From: Nevskiales bacterium
Lineage (GTDB): Bacteria > Pseudomonadota > Gammaproteobacteria > Nevskiales > Nevskiaceae
DNA length: 64,000 bases
Direction of reading: 5' to 3'
Assembly: GCA_028698335.1 (NCBI GenBank)
Contig: JAQVDP010000017.1
Coordinates: forward strand, 34,653 to 98,652
Every line of letters starts with the position of its first letter. Positions within the stretch are counted from its first letter, which is position 1. The notes below the pieces were generated by a model. It was not told where the DNA came from, did not search any database, and worked only from the letters and a program-made list of their open reading frames with translations. The position numbers were made by a program, and so were the translations under genes. Below are positions 8,733 to 19,618 of the stretch, piece after piece.

Positions 8733-9137
8733 ATGACGGAAATGGCACAAGGCGATGCGCCGCTGGCGTTCTGCGACGCGGCGGTGGCGAAGGTGGCGGA
8801 GCTGATCGAGGAGAGTGATTCCCCGGGATTGATGCTACGGGTCTACGTCACCGGCGGCGGTTGCTCCGGATTCCAGTACGGCTTTTCCTTCGAAGGCAGC
8901 GCCAACCCGGACGATGTCCGGGTCGAACGCAACGGCGTCATCCTGCTGGTCGATCCGATGAGCCTGCAGTACCTCGGCGGCGCGGAGATCGACTTCGAGG
9001 ACGGACTCGAGGGCGCACGCTTCGTGATCCGCAATCCGAATGCGGTCAGCACCTGCGGCTGCGGCAGTTCGTTCTCGATCGATGGCCAGGCGTCCCCGTT
9101 GCCGGAAGGAGGCTGCAATGTCGGTTCTTGTCACTGA
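8733..9137 (+). CDS. A-type Fe-S carrier (ErpA/IscA-like)
   Basis: 134-residue HesB/IscA/ErpA protein that accepts and passes on Fe-S clusters. The three conserved cysteines are visible in [11 protein letters not shown] and [11 protein letters not shown]-terminal extension ending in [10 protein letters not shown] adds two more cysteines, which is unusual for the family. It overlaps the next iscA-like gene by 20 nt, so the pair is probably translationally coupled. It follows the cysteine desulfurase by 9 nt. Confidence 0.9.
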   Translation: MTEMAQGDAPLAFCDAAVAKVAELIEESDSPGLMLRVYVTGGGCSGFQYGFSFEGSANPDDVRVERNGVILLVDPMSLQYLGGAEIDFEDGLEGARFVIRNPNAVSTCGCGSSFSIDGQASPLPEGGCNVGSCH

Positions 9138-9441
9138 AGCCGCGGCGCGGCAGATCCGCCGGACCATCGACCAGCGCGGCAGCGGTATCGGCCTGCGCCT
9201 TGCGGTCAAGGCCGCGGGCTGTTCGGGTCTGTCGTATGTGATCGCGATCGCCGACGAGATCGGCGCCGCCGATACCTGCTACGACAGCCAGGGCGTCAAG
9301 CTGGTGGTCGATGCCAACAGCCTGGCGATGCTGCAGGGGGTGGAGATCGACTTCGTGCGCGAGGGCCTGAACGAAGGCTTCAGGTTCCACAATCCGAACG
9401 CCACCGGCACCTGCGGCTGCGGCAGCAGCTTCGCCGTCTGA
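9118..9441 (+). CDS. Iron-sulfur assembly protein IscA-like (nif-type)
   Basis: 107-residue A-type carrier, [17 protein letters not shown], with the cysteines in [10 protein letters not shown] and [12 protein letters not shown]. It is shorter and closer to the IscA/NifIscA standard length than its upstream neighbour. The ATG at 9118 lies inside the end of the previous gene with a good AGGAGG just upstream, supporting this start. It probably serves nitrogenase cluster assembly, given its position between a cysteine desulfurase unit and nifO. Confidence 0.9.
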   Translation: MSVLVTEAAARQIRRTIDQRGSGIGLRLAVKAAGCSGLSYVIAIADEIGAADTCYDSQGVKLVVDANSLAMLQGVEIDFVREGLNEGFRFHNPNATGTCGCGSSFAV

Positions 9442-9452
9442 GGCGGGCCGCC

Positions 9453-9875
9453 GTGGCCCGCGTCGTGTTCTACGAGAAGCCCGGTTGCGCCGGTAACGCA
9501 CGGCAGCGGGCGCTGCTGAGAAAGGCCGGGCACGACGTCGAGGTTCGCGATCTGCTGCGCTGGCCCTGGACCGCGGAGCGACTGATGGCGTTTCTGCAGC
9601 CGCTGCCCACCGCGCAGTGGTTCAATCGCGCCTCGCCGCGAATCAAGTCCGGCGAGATCGATCCCGACGCCGTCGATCGCCCATGGGCATTGTCGTTGCT
9701 GCTCGCCGATCCGCTGCTGATCCGGCGGCCGCTGATGGAATGCGAGGGTCGTCATTGCGTCGGCTTCGACGCCGCCGCGGTGGACGCCTGGATCGGCTTG
9801 TCCGCCGACGCGCCGCGGAGCGACCTGGAGGGCTGCGCCGCGCGCAGCACCGGCGCCACCTGCGCCGGATCCTGA
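9453..9875 (+). CDS. nifO: ArsC-like nitrogenase-associated protein NifO
   Basis: 140-residue thioredoxin-fold protein of the ArsC/Spx family. It starts with GTG at 9453 and reads MARVVFYEKPGCAGNARQRA, with the single redox cysteine in KPGCAGN. It continues with the ArsC-type RPLMECEGRHCVGFD region. NifO in Azotobacter is linked to molybdenum allocation between nitrogenase and nitrate reductase, but the mechanism is not settled. It ends the nifX block; nifV starts after a 226-nt promoter region. Confidence 0.85.
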   Translation: MARVVFYEKPGCAGNARQRALLRKAGHDVEVRDLLRWPWTAERLMAFLQPLPTAQWFNRASPRIKSGEIDPDAVDRPWALSLLLADPLLIRRPLMECEGRHCVGFDAAAVDAWIGLSADAPRSDLEGCAARSTGATCAGS

Positions 9876-9963
9876 CCTTCGTTTTCGAATCGCCTTCCCA
9901 CGCCCGCGCGGCACCGGCCCGGGTGCCGCGACGCTGCGCCGCTGCGAGCACGCAAGGGCGTGC

Positions 9964-9979
9964 TGTTGCAAAGGCGACA
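9964..9979 (+). promoter_or_regulatory. NifA upstream activator sequence for nifV operon
   Basis: TGTTGCAAAGGCGACA is an exact TGT-N10-ACA box, 82 nt from its last base to the -24 element. An A/T-rich stretch at about 10029-10055 lies between them and is a plausible IHF bend site. Confidence 0.85.
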
Positions 9980-10061
9980 ATCCAAACAGCGGCGTCGGAC
10001 AGCCCTTCCCGGACAGGCAGGGTGTTCTGTAAAAACGTCTTAAAAACAATACATAACGTGA

Positions 10062-10076
10062 TGGCACGGGCCTTGC
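10062..10076 (+). promoter_or_regulatory. Sigma-54 (-24/-12) promoter of the nifV operon
   Basis: TGGCACGGGCCTTGC is a full match to the -24/-12 consensus with 10 nt between GG and GC. It lies 25 nt upstream of the nifV start, so the leader is short. Confidence 0.92.
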
Positions 10077-10101
10077 GGTAGAGGCCTTTAGAGAGGTCGA
10101 T

Positions 10102-11241
10102 ATGAGCCAGTCCATCACCATCAACGACACCACCCTGCGCGACGGCGAGCAAGCCGCCGGGGTTGCGTTCAGCGCGGTCGAGAAGTGTGCGATCGCCGGG
10201 GCCCTGGCCGCGGCCGGCGTTCCGGAAATGGAGATCGGCATCCCGGTCATGGGCGCGGCCGAGATCGGGCAGATCGAGCAGGTCGCGGCGCTGGGGCTGC
10301 CGGTGCGGCTGATGGTGTGGGCGCGGATGTGCGACGCCGATCTGCGCGCCGCGCTGTGCTGCCCGGTCGACATCCTCAATCTGTCGATCCCGGTTTCCGA
10401 TCTGCATATCGAGCACAAGCTCCGGCGCAGCCGCGCATGGGTGCTCGAGCAGATCCGCCACTACGTGGGCATGGGGCAGAGCGCCGGCCACGCGATCAGC
10501 GTCGGCTTCGAGGACGCGTCGCGCGCCGATACCGATTTTCTGATCGAGGCGGCACGGGCCGCGGAGCGCGCCGGCGCGCAGCGGGTGCGCTTCGCCGACA
10601 CTCTCGGCGTGCTCGATCCGCTCACGACCTACGTGCAGATCGCCGCGCTGCGCGAGGCGATCGACATCGACATCGAGATCCACGCCCATGACGACCTCGG
10701 GCTGGCGACCGCGAACACGCTGGCGGCACTGCGCGCCGGCGCGACGCATGCCAATACCACGGTCAACGGTCTCGGCGAACGCGCCGGCAACGCGGCGCTG
10801 GAGGAGGTGGTCATGGGCCTGCGGCATCTGCACGGCATCGACATCGGCGTCGATTCACGTTGTCTGACCGACATCTCGGCGCTGGTCGCGGCCGCGTCCG
10901 GCCGTCGCGTCGAAGCCGGCAAGAGCGTCGTCGGCGAGGCGGTGTTCACGCACGAATCCGGTCTGCACGTCGACGGCCTGCTGAAGAACCCGCGCAACTA
11001 CCAGCCCTTCGATCCCGCCGAACTCGGGCGCGCGCACCGGATGGTGCTCGGCAAGCATTCAGGCTCGCACGCGGTCGCCGCGGCGCTCGCGGAGCTGGGG
11101 CTGACGATCGGCGAGGGCGATGTCGAGGCGATCCTGGCGCGGGTGCGCACGCACGCGACGGCCTGCAAGCGCGCGCCGACGCCCGACGAGCTGCGCGGCT
11201 TCTACCTGGAAGTGGCCGAACCCGCCGGAGCGCTGTCATGA
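10102..11241 (+). CDS. nifV: Homocitrate synthase
   Basis: Condenses acetyl-CoA with 2-oxoglutarate to homocitrate, the organic ligand of FeMo-co. 379 residues of the DRE-TIM metallolyase family: [17 protein letters not shown] (metal and substrate Asp/Arg), [15 protein letters not shown] (metal-binding His pair), and [11 protein letters not shown]. It lacks the C-terminal leucine-regulatory domain present in the two isopropylmalate synthases at 55.7-59 kb, as expected for NifV. The AGAGAGG upstream supports the start. The stop overlaps cysE by 4 nt. Confidence 0.95.
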   Translation: MSQSITINDTTLRDGEQAAGVAFSAVEKCAIAGALAAAGVPEMEIGIPVMGAAEIGQIEQVAALGLPVRLMVWARMCDADLRAALCCPVDILNLSIPVSDLHIEHKLRRSRAWVLEQIRHYVGMGQSAGHAISVGFEDASRADTDFLIEAARAAERAGAQRVRFADTLGVLDPLTTYVQIAALREAIDIDIEIHAHDDLGLATANTLAALRAGATHANTTVNGLGERAGNAALEEVVMGLRHLHGIDIGVDSRCLTDISALVAAASGRRVEAGKSVVGEAVFTHESGLHVDGLLKNPRNYQPFDPAELGRAHRMVLGKHSGSHAVAAALAELGLTIGEGDVEAILARVRTHATACKRAPTPDELRGFYLEVAEPAGALS

Positions 11242-12071
11242 GTGCGACCGGAAGCTGCGTGGATGCGCAGGTGTCCGCGGCGGTCGCGCCGGGACTGTTC
11301 GGCCGCCTGCGCGAGGATCTGCGCTGCGTCGCCGACCGCGATCCGGCGGCGCGTGGCCGGCTCGAGATCCTGACGATCTATCCGGGGGTGCAGGCGGTGG
11401 TCGTGTACCGGATCGCCCACGCGCTGTGGCAGCGCCGGCTGCGCTATACCGCAAGGCTGCTGTCGTATCTGGCACGGCTCTGGACCAACGTCGAGATCCA
11501 TCCGGCCGCGAAGATCGGACGGCGTTTCTTCATCGATCACGGTGCCGGCGTCGTCATCGGCGAGACCGCCGAGATCGGCGACGACGTCACCCTGTATCAC
11601 GGCGTCACGCTCGGCGGCACCACCTGGAACCCGGGCAAGCGCCACCCGACCCTGGGCGACGGGGTCGTCGTCGGCGCCGGCGCCAAGATCCTCGGTGCGA
11701 TCACGGTGGGCGCCGCCGTCCGCGTCGCCGCCAATTCGGTGGTGATCGACGACGTGCCGGACGGCATGACCGTGGTCGGCATCCCGGGGCGTGTGGTCGT
11801 GCCGGTCGAGCACCGCCGCATCGCCGCGCCGGGGATCGATCTCGACCATCACCTGATGCCGGATCCGGTCGGCAAGGCGATCGGCTGCCTGCTGGAGCGG
11901 ATCGCCGATCTCGAGCTGGAGCTGGCGCGGATGCAGGGCGCGGTGCCCGCCGGCGCGGAGACGGACGACGCCTGCGTCGCCTGCGCAGATGCCTGCACCG
12001 AACCGCCGTTCGGCCGGCAGACCCGCCAGCCGTCCACGAATCCCCACGATGGAGTCCGCGCGCATGGATGA
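11238..12071 (+). CDS. cysE: Serine O-acetyltransferase (NifP type)
   Basis: Makes O-acetylserine, the precursor of the cysteine that feeds the desulfurases. 277 residues, left-handed beta-helix with hexapeptide repeats after residue 85 ([40 protein letters not shown]). The length and YRIAHALWQ region match the short EpsC/NifP branch rather than enteric CysE. A C-terminal extension with clustered cysteines ([11 protein letters not shown]) is unusual. It is coupled to nifV by an ATGA overlap and runs 8 nt into nifW. Often named nifP in this context. Confidence 0.9.
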   Translation: MSATGSCVDAQVSAAVAPGLFGRLREDLRCVADRDPAARGRLEILTIYPGVQAVVVYRIAHALWQRRLRYTARLLSYLARLWTNVEIHPAAKIGRRFFIDHGAGVVIGETAEIGDDVTLYHGVTLGGTTWNPGKRHPTLGDGVVVGAGAKILGAITVGAAVRVAANSVVIDDVPDGMTVVGIPGRVVVPVEHRRIAAPGIDLDHHLMPDPVGKAIGCLLERIADLELELARMQGAVPAGAETDDACVACADACTEPPFGRQTRQPSTNPHDGVRAHG

Positions 12072-12426
12072 GTTCGATCGCCAGCTGTCGCATCTGTCCG
12101 CGGCCGAGGAGTTCTTCCACTTTCTCGGCGTGCCCTTCGAGCAGTCGGTCGTCAACGTCAACCGGCTGCACATCCTCAAACGCTTCAACCAGTACCTGCG
12201 GCGCGACGGGCGCGGCGAGCAGCTCGACGCCGAAGCCCGGGTGGCGCATTACCGCGGCCTGCTGTGTCGGGCCTACGAGGACTTCGTCCGCTCCAGTCCG
12301 GCGCAGGAGAAGGTGTTCAAGGTCTTCCAGGACGCCGACGGCCGCAGCGTGTCGCTGGACGCGGTCAGGGCCACGCTGCCGTCGCAGCGCGGCGAACCGG
12401 CCGATGGCCGCGTCGTGAATTCATAG
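12064..12426 (+). CDS. nifW: Nitrogenase-stabilizing protein NifW
   Basis: 120-residue cytoplasmic protein that protects or matures MoFe protein. [20 protein letters not shown] followed by [15 protein letters not shown] is the family signature. The ATG at 12064 has GGAG 9 nt upstream; a start at 12049 would add five residues. The gene lies inside the nifV transcription unit and is 13 nt before fixA. Confidence 0.92.
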   Translation: MDEFDRQLSHLSAAEEFFHFLGVPFEQSVVNVNRLHILKRFNQYLRRDGRGEQLDAEARVAHYRGLLCRAYEDFVRSSPAQEKVFKVFQDADGRSVSLDAVRATLPSQRGEPADGRVVNS

Positions 12427-12439
12427 GAGCGCATCGATC

Positions 12440-13288
12440 ATGCATATCGTCGTTTGCATCAAGCAGGTTCCGGACTCGGCGCAGATCCGTGTCCATCCGG
12501 TCACCAACACCATCATGCGGCAGGGCGTGCCGGCCATCGTCAATCCCTACGACCTGTTCGCGCTGGAGGAGGCCCTGCGCCTCAAGGACCGCTTCGGCGG
12601 GCGGGTCACGGTGCTGTGCATGGGGCCGCCGCAGGCCGAGGACTCGCTGCGCAAGTGCGTGTCCTTCGGCGCCGACGACGCGATCCTCGTCACCGACCGC
12701 GCCTTCGCCGGCGCCGACACGCTGGCGACCTCGTACGCGCTGGCGTCGGCGATCCGCCAGATCGGGCGCGAGCAGGCGGTCGACCTGGTGTTCACCGGCA
12801 AGCAGACCGTCGACGGCGATACCGCCCAGGTCGGGCCCGGTATCGCCAAGCGCCTGGGCCTGCAACTGCTGACCTACGTGTCGCGCATCGTCGAACTCGA
12901 CATGGACGCGAAGAAGATCGTGATCGAGCGGCGCGCCGAAGGCGGCGTGCAGGTGCTGCGCACCGCGGTACCGTGCCTGATCACGATGCTCGAGAACACC
13001 AACGAACTGCGCTTCGCGAGCATGCCGAGCATGATCAACGCCGCCCGCGTGCCGATCCGGCGCTGGAACAAGGACGACGCCGGCATCGAGGACATCGAGA
13101 AGATCGGCCTGAAGGGATCGCCGACCGTCGTCAGCAAGGTCTTCGGGCCGACGCCGCGCACCGAGAAGGCCGAGATGCTGGCGGTCGAGGAATCGTCGCT
13201 GCGCGACGTGTCCCTGAACCTGATCCAGCGCCTGTTCACCCGCCACCCCGGACTCGAGCAGCAGCTGCTCGAACGGTCCGACGCCTGA
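12440..13288 (+). CDS. fixA: Electron-transfer flavoprotein beta subunit FixA
   Basis: 282-residue ETF-beta-like subunit of the FixABCX electron-bifurcating complex, which uses NADH to reduce quinone and a low-potential ferredoxin or flavodoxin for nitrogenase. [20 protein letters not shown] and the [19 protein letters not shown] loop are typical. First of four fix genes in tight order. As no nifF, nifJ or rnf is visible, FixABCX is likely the main electron route to nitrogenase in this segment. Confidence 0.95.
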   Translation: MHIVVCIKQVPDSAQIRVHPVTNTIMRQGVPAIVNPYDLFALEEALRLKDRFGGRVTVLCMGPPQAEDSLRKCVSFGADDAILVTDRAFAGADTLATSYALASAIRQIGREQAVDLVFTGKQTVDGDTAQVGPGIAKRLGLQLLTYVSRIVELDMDAKKIVIERRAEGGVQVLRTAVPCLITMLENTNELRFASMPSMINAARVPIRRWNKDDAGIEDIEKIGLKGSPTVVSKVFGPTPRTEKAEMLAVEESSLRDVSLNLIQRLFTRHPGLEQQLLERSDA

Positions 13289-13301
13289 GGAGCTGGACGC
13301 C

Positions 13302-14408
13302 ATGAATCAAGCCACAGTCAAGAGGCCCGCCGGTCGCGGTGGCCGCAATCTGGAACTGCCCGAGCATCTGAAGCGCTACAAGGGCGTCTGGGTGTTCATC
13401 GAACACGACCGCGGGCACGTGCATCAGGTGTCGTGGGAGCTGATGGGCGCGGCGCGCCAGCTCGCCGACACGCTGGGCGCGGAGGTTGCCGGCGTGCTGA
13501 TGGGTGGACCGGACGAGCCGCTGGAGACCTTCGCCCAGGAGGCGTTCGGCTACGGAGCGGATCTCTGCTACGTCACGCGCGCGCCGGTACTGGCCGGGTA
13601 CCGCAACGAACCGTTCACGCGCGGCCTCACCGAACTGGTCAATACCTACCAGCCGGAGATCATGCTGCTCGGCGCGACGACGATGGGGCGTGACCTCGCC
13701 GGATCGGTGGCGACGACGCTGCAGACCGGACTGACCGCGGACTGCACCGAACTCAACATCGACCCGACCTCGCGTGCGCTCGCGGCGACGCGGCCGACCT
13801 TCGGCGGCTCGCTGCTGTGCACGATCATGACGCTGGCGTACCGGCCGCAGATGGCGACGGTGCGTCCGCGCGTGATGCCGATGCCGAAGAAGGACGCCAC
13901 CCGCAGCGGCCGGATCATCGAAGGCACGCTCGACTTGGCCGAGAGCGAGATCGTCACCAAGCTGCTCGACTTCATTCCGGACGCGAGCAGCAACAAGATC
14001 AACCTGGCCTATGCCGACATCATCGTGTCCGGCGGCAAGGGCATGAAAAAGCCCGAGAACTTCGAGCTGATCTGGAACCTGGCGCGGGTGCTCGGCGCCG
14101 AGGTCGGCGCCACCCGGCCGGTGGTGCAGGCCGGATGGGTCGAGGCCGAGCGCCAGGTCGGCCAGACCGGCAAGACGGTGCGGCCCAAGCTCTACATCGC
14201 CGCCGGCATCTCCGGCGCGATCCAGCATCGTGTCGGCATGGAGGGCGCGGACGCGATCGTCGCGATCAACAGCGACCCGAACGCGCCGATCTTCGACTTC
14301 GCGCATTACGGCATCGTCGGCAACGCGATGACGGTCCTGCCGGCGCTGACCGAGGCCTTCCGCGCGCATCTCGCGGCGCGCTCGGCCGGCGGCGTGGTTG
14401 CAGCCTAG
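13302..14408 (+). CDS. fixB: Electron-transfer flavoprotein alpha subunit FixB
   Basis: 368-residue ETF-alpha-like subunit. An N-terminal segment precedes [20 protein letters not shown]. The C-terminal FAD domain is clear in [20 protein letters not shown] and [20 protein letters not shown]. It pairs with FixA to form the bifurcating flavoprotein. The gap to fixA is 13 nt and to fixC 10 nt. Confidence 0.95.
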   Translation: MNQATVKRPAGRGGRNLELPEHLKRYKGVWVFIEHDRGHVHQVSWELMGAARQLADTLGAEVAGVLMGGPDEPLETFAQEAFGYGADLCYVTRAPVLAGYRNEPFTRGLTELVNTYQPEIMLLGATTMGRDLAGSVATTLQTGLTADCTELNIDPTSRALAATRPTFGGSLLCTIMTLAYRPQMATVRPRVMPMPKKDATRSGRIIEGTLDLAESEIVTKLLDFIPDASSNKINLAYADIIVSGGKGMKKPENFELIWNLARVLGAEVGATRPVVQAGWVEAERQVGQTGKTVRPKLYIAAGISGAIQHRVGMEGADAIVAINSDPNAPIFDFAHYGIVGNAMTVLPALTEAFRAHLAARSAGGVVAA

Positions 14409-14418
14409 GGGAACAGTC

Positions 14419-15723
14419 ATGAAGGAAAAGTTTGACGCCATCGTCGTCGGCGCCGGCCCCGCCGGTAACGCCGCCGCCTACACACTGGCCAAGGCCGGCC
14501 TGTCGGTCCTGCAGATCGAGCGCGGCGAATATCCGGGTTCGAAGAACGTGCAGGGCGCGATCCTGTACTCGGATGCGCTGGAGAAGATGATTCCGGACTT
14601 CAGGGAGGACGCGCCGCTCGAGCGCCACGTCATCGAGCAGCGCCAGTGGGTGCTGAGCAAGGACTCCTACGTCGGCGCGCACTACCGCTCGGACGCGTTC
14701 AACCACGAGCCGTACAACCGCTACACGATCATCCGCGCGCAGTTCGACAAGTGGTTCTCGTCGAAGGTGCGCGAGGCCGGCGCCCTGGTGATCTGCGAAA
14801 CCACGGTCGATCACCTGATCATGGACGGCGAGCAGGTCGTCGGCGTGCAGTGCGATCGCGAGCACGGAGACGTCTACGCCGACGTGGTGATCCTCGCCGA
14901 CGGCGTCAATTCGGTGCTGGCGCGCAAGGCCGGGTTCCATGGCGAGATCGAGGCCGCGAACGTCGCGCTCGCGGTCAAGGAAATCCTGTTCATGCCCGAG
15001 GAGACGATCCAGGAGCGCTTCAACATCGGCGAGGAGGAGGGCGTCGTCATCGAGATGATCGGCTCGATCACCGACGGCATGATGGGCACCGGCTTCCTCT
15101 ACACCAACAAGGAATCGCTGACGATCGGCGTCGGCTGCATGCTGTCCGATTTCAAGACCAGCCCGAACCGCACCTCGCCGTACGCGATGCTCGAACAGAT
15201 GAAGCGCCATCCGTCGATCGCGCCGCTGATCGCCGGCGGCGAGATGAAGGAATACTGCGCGCACCTGATTCCCGAGGGCGGCTACCGGGCGGTGCCGAAG
15301 GTGGCCGGCAACGGCTGGATGATCGCCGGCGACTCGGGCGGCTTCGTCAATGCGGTGCATCGCGAAGGCTCCAACCTGGCGATGACCACGGGCCGCGTCG
15401 CCGCGGAGACATACATCGAGGCACGCGCCGCCGGCAAGCCGATGACCGAGGCGACGCTCAGGGCCTATCCGGAAAAGCTCAAGAACAGCTTCGTGATGAA
15501 GGATCTGCACAAGTATCGCGACATGCCGCAGATCTTCCACCACAACAAACAGTTCTTCACGACCTATCCGGATCTGGTCAACGACGCCGCCCGCACGATG
15601 CTGACGGTCGACGGCGTCGACAAGAAGACCAAGGAGAAGGCGGTCATGTCGAGCTTCCGCAAGGCGCGCGGACTGCCCGGCATGTTCGGTGATGCATTCA
15701 AGTTCTGGAGGGCTGTCCGGTGA
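14419..15723 (+). CDS. fixC: FixC flavoprotein (ETF:quinone oxidoreductase-like)
   Basis: 434-residue FAD protein of the FixABCX complex that passes electrons to the quinone pool. The N-terminal Rossmann motif is VVGAGPAGNAAAYTLAKAG, and the second FAD motif is GWMIAGDSGGFVNAVHREGS. The ATG at 14419 fits the family N-terminus (MKEKFDAIVVGAG). The stop overlaps fixX by 4 nt (GTGA). Confidence 0.95.
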   Translation: MKEKFDAIVVGAGPAGNAAAYTLAKAGLSVLQIERGEYPGSKNVQGAILYSDALEKMIPDFREDAPLERHVIEQRQWVLSKDSYVGAHYRSDAFNHEPYNRYTIIRAQFDKWFSSKVREAGALVICETTVDHLIMDGEQVVGVQCDREHGDVYADVVILADGVNSVLARKAGFHGEIEAANVALAVKEILFMPEETIQERFNIGEEEGVVIEMIGSITDGMMGTGFLYTNKESLTIGVGCMLSDFKTSPNRTSPYAMLEQMKRHPSIAPLIAGGEMKEYCAHLIPEGGYRAVPKVAGNGWMIAGDSGGFVNAVHREGSNLAMTTGRVAAETYIEARAAGKPMTEATLRAYPEKLKNSFVMKDLHKYRDMPQIFHHNKQFFTTYPDLVNDAARTMLTVDGVDKKTKEKAVMSSFRKARGLPGMFGDAFKFWRAVR

Positions 15724-16028
15724 GTACCGCAACGTTTCCGATCGTCAACGTCGAAGAGAAGCTGTTCCAGAACCGCTACCGCGTCGATCACGGCCGGCCG
15801 CATATCCAGATCAAGGACGCGCGGATCTGCCAGTCGCAGTGCGAGAACAAGGCCTGCACCTTCGTCTGCCCGGCGTCCTGCTACAAGGCCGAGGGCAACG
15901 GTGCCGTCACCCTGATCACCGACGGCTGCCTCGAATGCGGCAGCTGCCGGATCATCTGCACCGAGCACGAGAACGTGGCCTGGGAGTATCCGCGCGGCGG
16001 ACACGGCGTGCTGTTCAAGTTCGGCTGA
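15720..16028 (+). CDS. fixX: Ferredoxin-like protein FixX
   Basis: 102-residue Fe-S subunit of FixABCX. Cysteines occur in CQSQCENKACTFVCPASC and CLECGSCRIIC, the usual FixX arrangement for 4Fe-4S clusters. It begins with GTG at 15720 inside the fixC stop, indicating coupling. The C-terminus WEYPRGGHGVLFKFG is characteristic. Confidence 0.94.
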   Translation: MSTATFPIVNVEEKLFQNRYRVDHGRPHIQIKDARICQSQCENKACTFVCPASCYKAEGNGAVTLITDGCLECGSCRIICTEHENVAWEYPRGGHGVLFKFG

Positions 16029-16094
16029 TTCGCCGCACCGCGACGGGCGCCCGGCCGGAGGCGGCGGGGCGCCCGCGATACCAGGATGATGATC

Positions 16095-16553
16095 ATGGAC
16101 AACCTGCAGCTGTTTCTGGCGCACGCCATCGAGCTGGAGCGCGACGCCGCGCGGCGATACGAGGAGCTGACCGAGGCGATGCGTACCGCGGGCAATGCCG
16201 AGGTCGAGGCCTTCTTTAAGCAGATGGCGCATTTCTCCCGGCGTCACCTCAAGGAGGCGATGCAGCGCGGTGGCTTCCACATGTTGCCGGCACTGGCGGC
16301 GGACCAGTGGCAGTGGCCGGACGGAAGCAGTCCCGAGGCCGCCGCGTGGGAAGGGGTGGACGGCCTGATCGACGCGCAGGCCGCGATCGGGATCGCGCTG
16401 GACTCCGAGCGCCGCGGCCTGAGCTACTACCGGGCGCTGGCGGCATCGAGCACCGATGCCGAGGTGCGCCACATGGCGCTGGTGTTTGCCGGCGAGGAAG
16501 CCGAGCACGTCGAGCAACTCGAGGCCTGGCAGCAGCGCCTGCTCGAAGCCTGA
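16095..16553 (+). CDS. Ferritin-like / rubrerythrin-type di-iron protein
   Basis: About 152 residues with a four-helix pattern and repeated Glu and His: AIELERDAARRYEELTEAM, FSRRHLKEAM, ALDSERRGLSYYRALA and FAGEEAEHVEQLEAW. This matches the ferritin-like superfamily. There is no rubredoxin-like Cys tail, so it is not a full rubrerythrin. Near-identical start choices exist (ATG at 16086, 16089, 16095); the last has the best AGG spacing. Its place after fixX suggests peroxide scavenging or iron handling in support of nitrogenase. Substrate not known. Confidence 0.82.
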   Translation: MDNLQLFLAHAIELERDAARRYEELTEAMRTAGNAEVEAFFKQMAHFSRRHLKEAMQRGGFHMLPALAADQWQWPDGSSPEAAAWEGVDGLIDAQAAIGIALDSERRGLSYYRALAASSTDAEVRHMALVFAGEEAEHVEQLEAWQQRLLEA

Positions 16554-16567
16554 CGCGGCGGGGCCTC

Positions 16568-17077
16568 GTGAATCTGCTCACCGGCGAGGTTTCGCGGGCG
16601 CTGTTCGGCGACGGTGCGATGCCGGCGTCGGTGCGGCGGCTGGTGGATCTGGCGCAGTCGGCGCCGCCGAACCAGCGCGAGGCGCTGCTGTGGACCGCGC
16701 GCGCATCCGCGCCGGAGTCGCTGGCGGTCTGTTACCTGCTCTACAAGCACTATGCGACGCAGCGCAATCTGGTCGAGGCCGAGCGCGCGGCGCGTGCGGG
16801 ACTCGCCGAGGCGGCGCGGCAGGCCGGACTCGACGCCGACTGGAAGCGGGTCCTGCCGCGGCAGGCGGCGTTCGACCGGCCCGGGCCGGCGCGCTTCTGG
16901 CTGTTCACGCTCAAGGCGCTGGCGTTCCTGCGCCTGCGCGCCGGCGGGGGCCACGAGGCGCGTGCGATGCTGGCCCGCCTGCGCGTGCTCGACCCCGGCG
17001 ACAGCGTCGGCGGCGACGTCGTCGCGGCGCTGGCCGACGCCGCGTTTCCGCGGCGGGGGACGCGTGGCGGCCCCTAG
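16568..17077 (+). CDS. TPR-like nif-associated protein (paralogue of the gene at 26066)
   Basis: 169 residues starting with GTG at 16568. It is Ala/Arg/Leu-rich and helical, with a repeat-like segment LVEAERAARAGLAEAARQAG. The C-terminal half, ARFWLFTLKALAFLRLRAGG and LRVLDPGDSVGGDVVAALAD, aligns with the protein encoded at 26066-26611 (FFLFALKGYAYLSLRIGDTD, LKALDPDDRVGGALLGEVLA), so the two are paralogues. It may be a scaffold in cluster or protein assembly. The function is unknown; it ends the nifV-fix block, convergent with nifQ. Confidence 0.7.
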   Translation: MNLLTGEVSRALFGDGAMPASVRRLVDLAQSAPPNQREALLWTARASAPESLAVCYLLYKHYATQRNLVEAERAARAGLAEAARQAGLDADWKRVLPRQAAFDRPGPARFWLFTLKALAFLRLRAGGGHEARAMLARLRVLDPGDSVGGDVVAALADAAFPRRGTRGGP

Positions 17078-17092
17078 CCGGGCAGCCACCGG

Positions 17093-17671
17093 CTATTCGG
17101 GACCGAAGCACTCCTCGTAGTCGTCGCAGGCGCCGCATGACGGCGCCCGGCAGACCATGCCGGCACGCTCGCACAGCTGTTTGTAGAAAAACGCCTTCCA
17201 GCGCATGTTGCCGGTGTTGCGCGCGGCCAGCGCCGGGAAGCGCTGCTGCAGCAGCGCGGACAGCGCGCGGCGGTCGGGCAGGCGCAGGTCCTGCCAGAGG
17301 TGATTGTCGAACAGGGCCGCGGTGGCGACGGCGCAGGCCAGCCAGCGGCTTTCGGGTGTACGCGGTTCGGCGGCCTCCAGCAGCAACTGCAGCAGGTCGT
17401 CGAATTCGGTGCCCAGCTCGTCGTCGGGTGGGGTGGCCGCGGGCATCGGTCCGCCGGTCGCGGCGCGTGAGCCGGGAAACAGCGTGTCGAGCATGCGGGC
17501 GCACTCATCCGGATCGAGTCCGCGCAGCCACAGCGCAGGAGGAAGGGCGTGGGCCTCGGCGGTGGCGATGGTGCCGGCAATCGCGAGCGTTTCCAGTGCA
17601 TCCGGGTCGCGCGCATGCCGGAGCAGGGGCGTCGTGGCGATCTCCGGCAACGGGTCGGGAACTGCGGACAT
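17093..17671 (-). CDS. nifQ: Molybdenum donor protein NifQ
   Basis: 192-residue Fe-S protein that supplies molybdenum for FeMo-co synthesis on NifEN. The C-terminus has the NifQ cysteine motif C-x4-C-x2-C-x5-C (CRAPSCGACDDYEEC). Upstream lies the family segment NTGNMRWKAFFYKQLCERAG. The ATG at 17671 is preferred to a longer start at 17770, which adds a region without family similarity. It is on the opposite strand between the fix block and nifA and probably has its own promoter; none was identified with confidence. Confidence 0.92.
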   Translation of the reverse strand: MSAVPDPLPEIATTPLLRHARDPDALETLAIAGTIATAEAHALPPALWLRGLDPDECARMLDTLFPGSRAATGGPMPAATPPDDELGTEFDDLLQLLLEAAEPRTPESRWLACAVATAALFDNHLWQDLRLPDRRALSALLQQRFPALAARNTGNMRWKAFFYKQLCERAGMVCRAPSCGACDDYEECFGPE

Positions 17672-17781
17672 GTCGGGAACCCTCCATAACGGACAATTGC
17701 ACCGGGCAACGGGGCCGTTTCGGCCCGTTCGGGAGCTGAGGCGCAAGTTGTGTGCCGGATCGCGCGGCAACGCCGTCCGGA

Positions 17782-17796
17782 TGGAACGGTGTTTGC
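17782..17796 (+). promoter_or_regulatory. Candidate sigma-54 promoter upstream of nifA
   Basis: TGGAACGGTGTTTGC keeps the GG-N10-GC spacing and a strong -12 element, but has A instead of C in the -24 TGGCAC. It lies 86 nt upstream of the nifA ATG. No TGT-N10-ACA box was found upstream, so NifA autoactivation here is tentative. Confidence 0.45.
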
Positions 17797-17882
17797 TTCG
17801 ACATATCGCGGATGCGCCCCGTCGGCGCGGTGCCCGTTCCGGGGCCGAAGCGGCGGCGGGGCATGACGAGGTGGAGAGTGCG

Positions 17883-19601
<1,719 letters not shown>

Positions 19602-19618
19602 AAACCCAGAGGGGCATC

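Noticed and set aside
17304..17882. N-terminal extension of nifA reaching back over nifQ
   Set aside because: The extension is antisense to nifQ and Ser/Arg-rich; the GAF domain and a good ribosome-binding site start at 17883.
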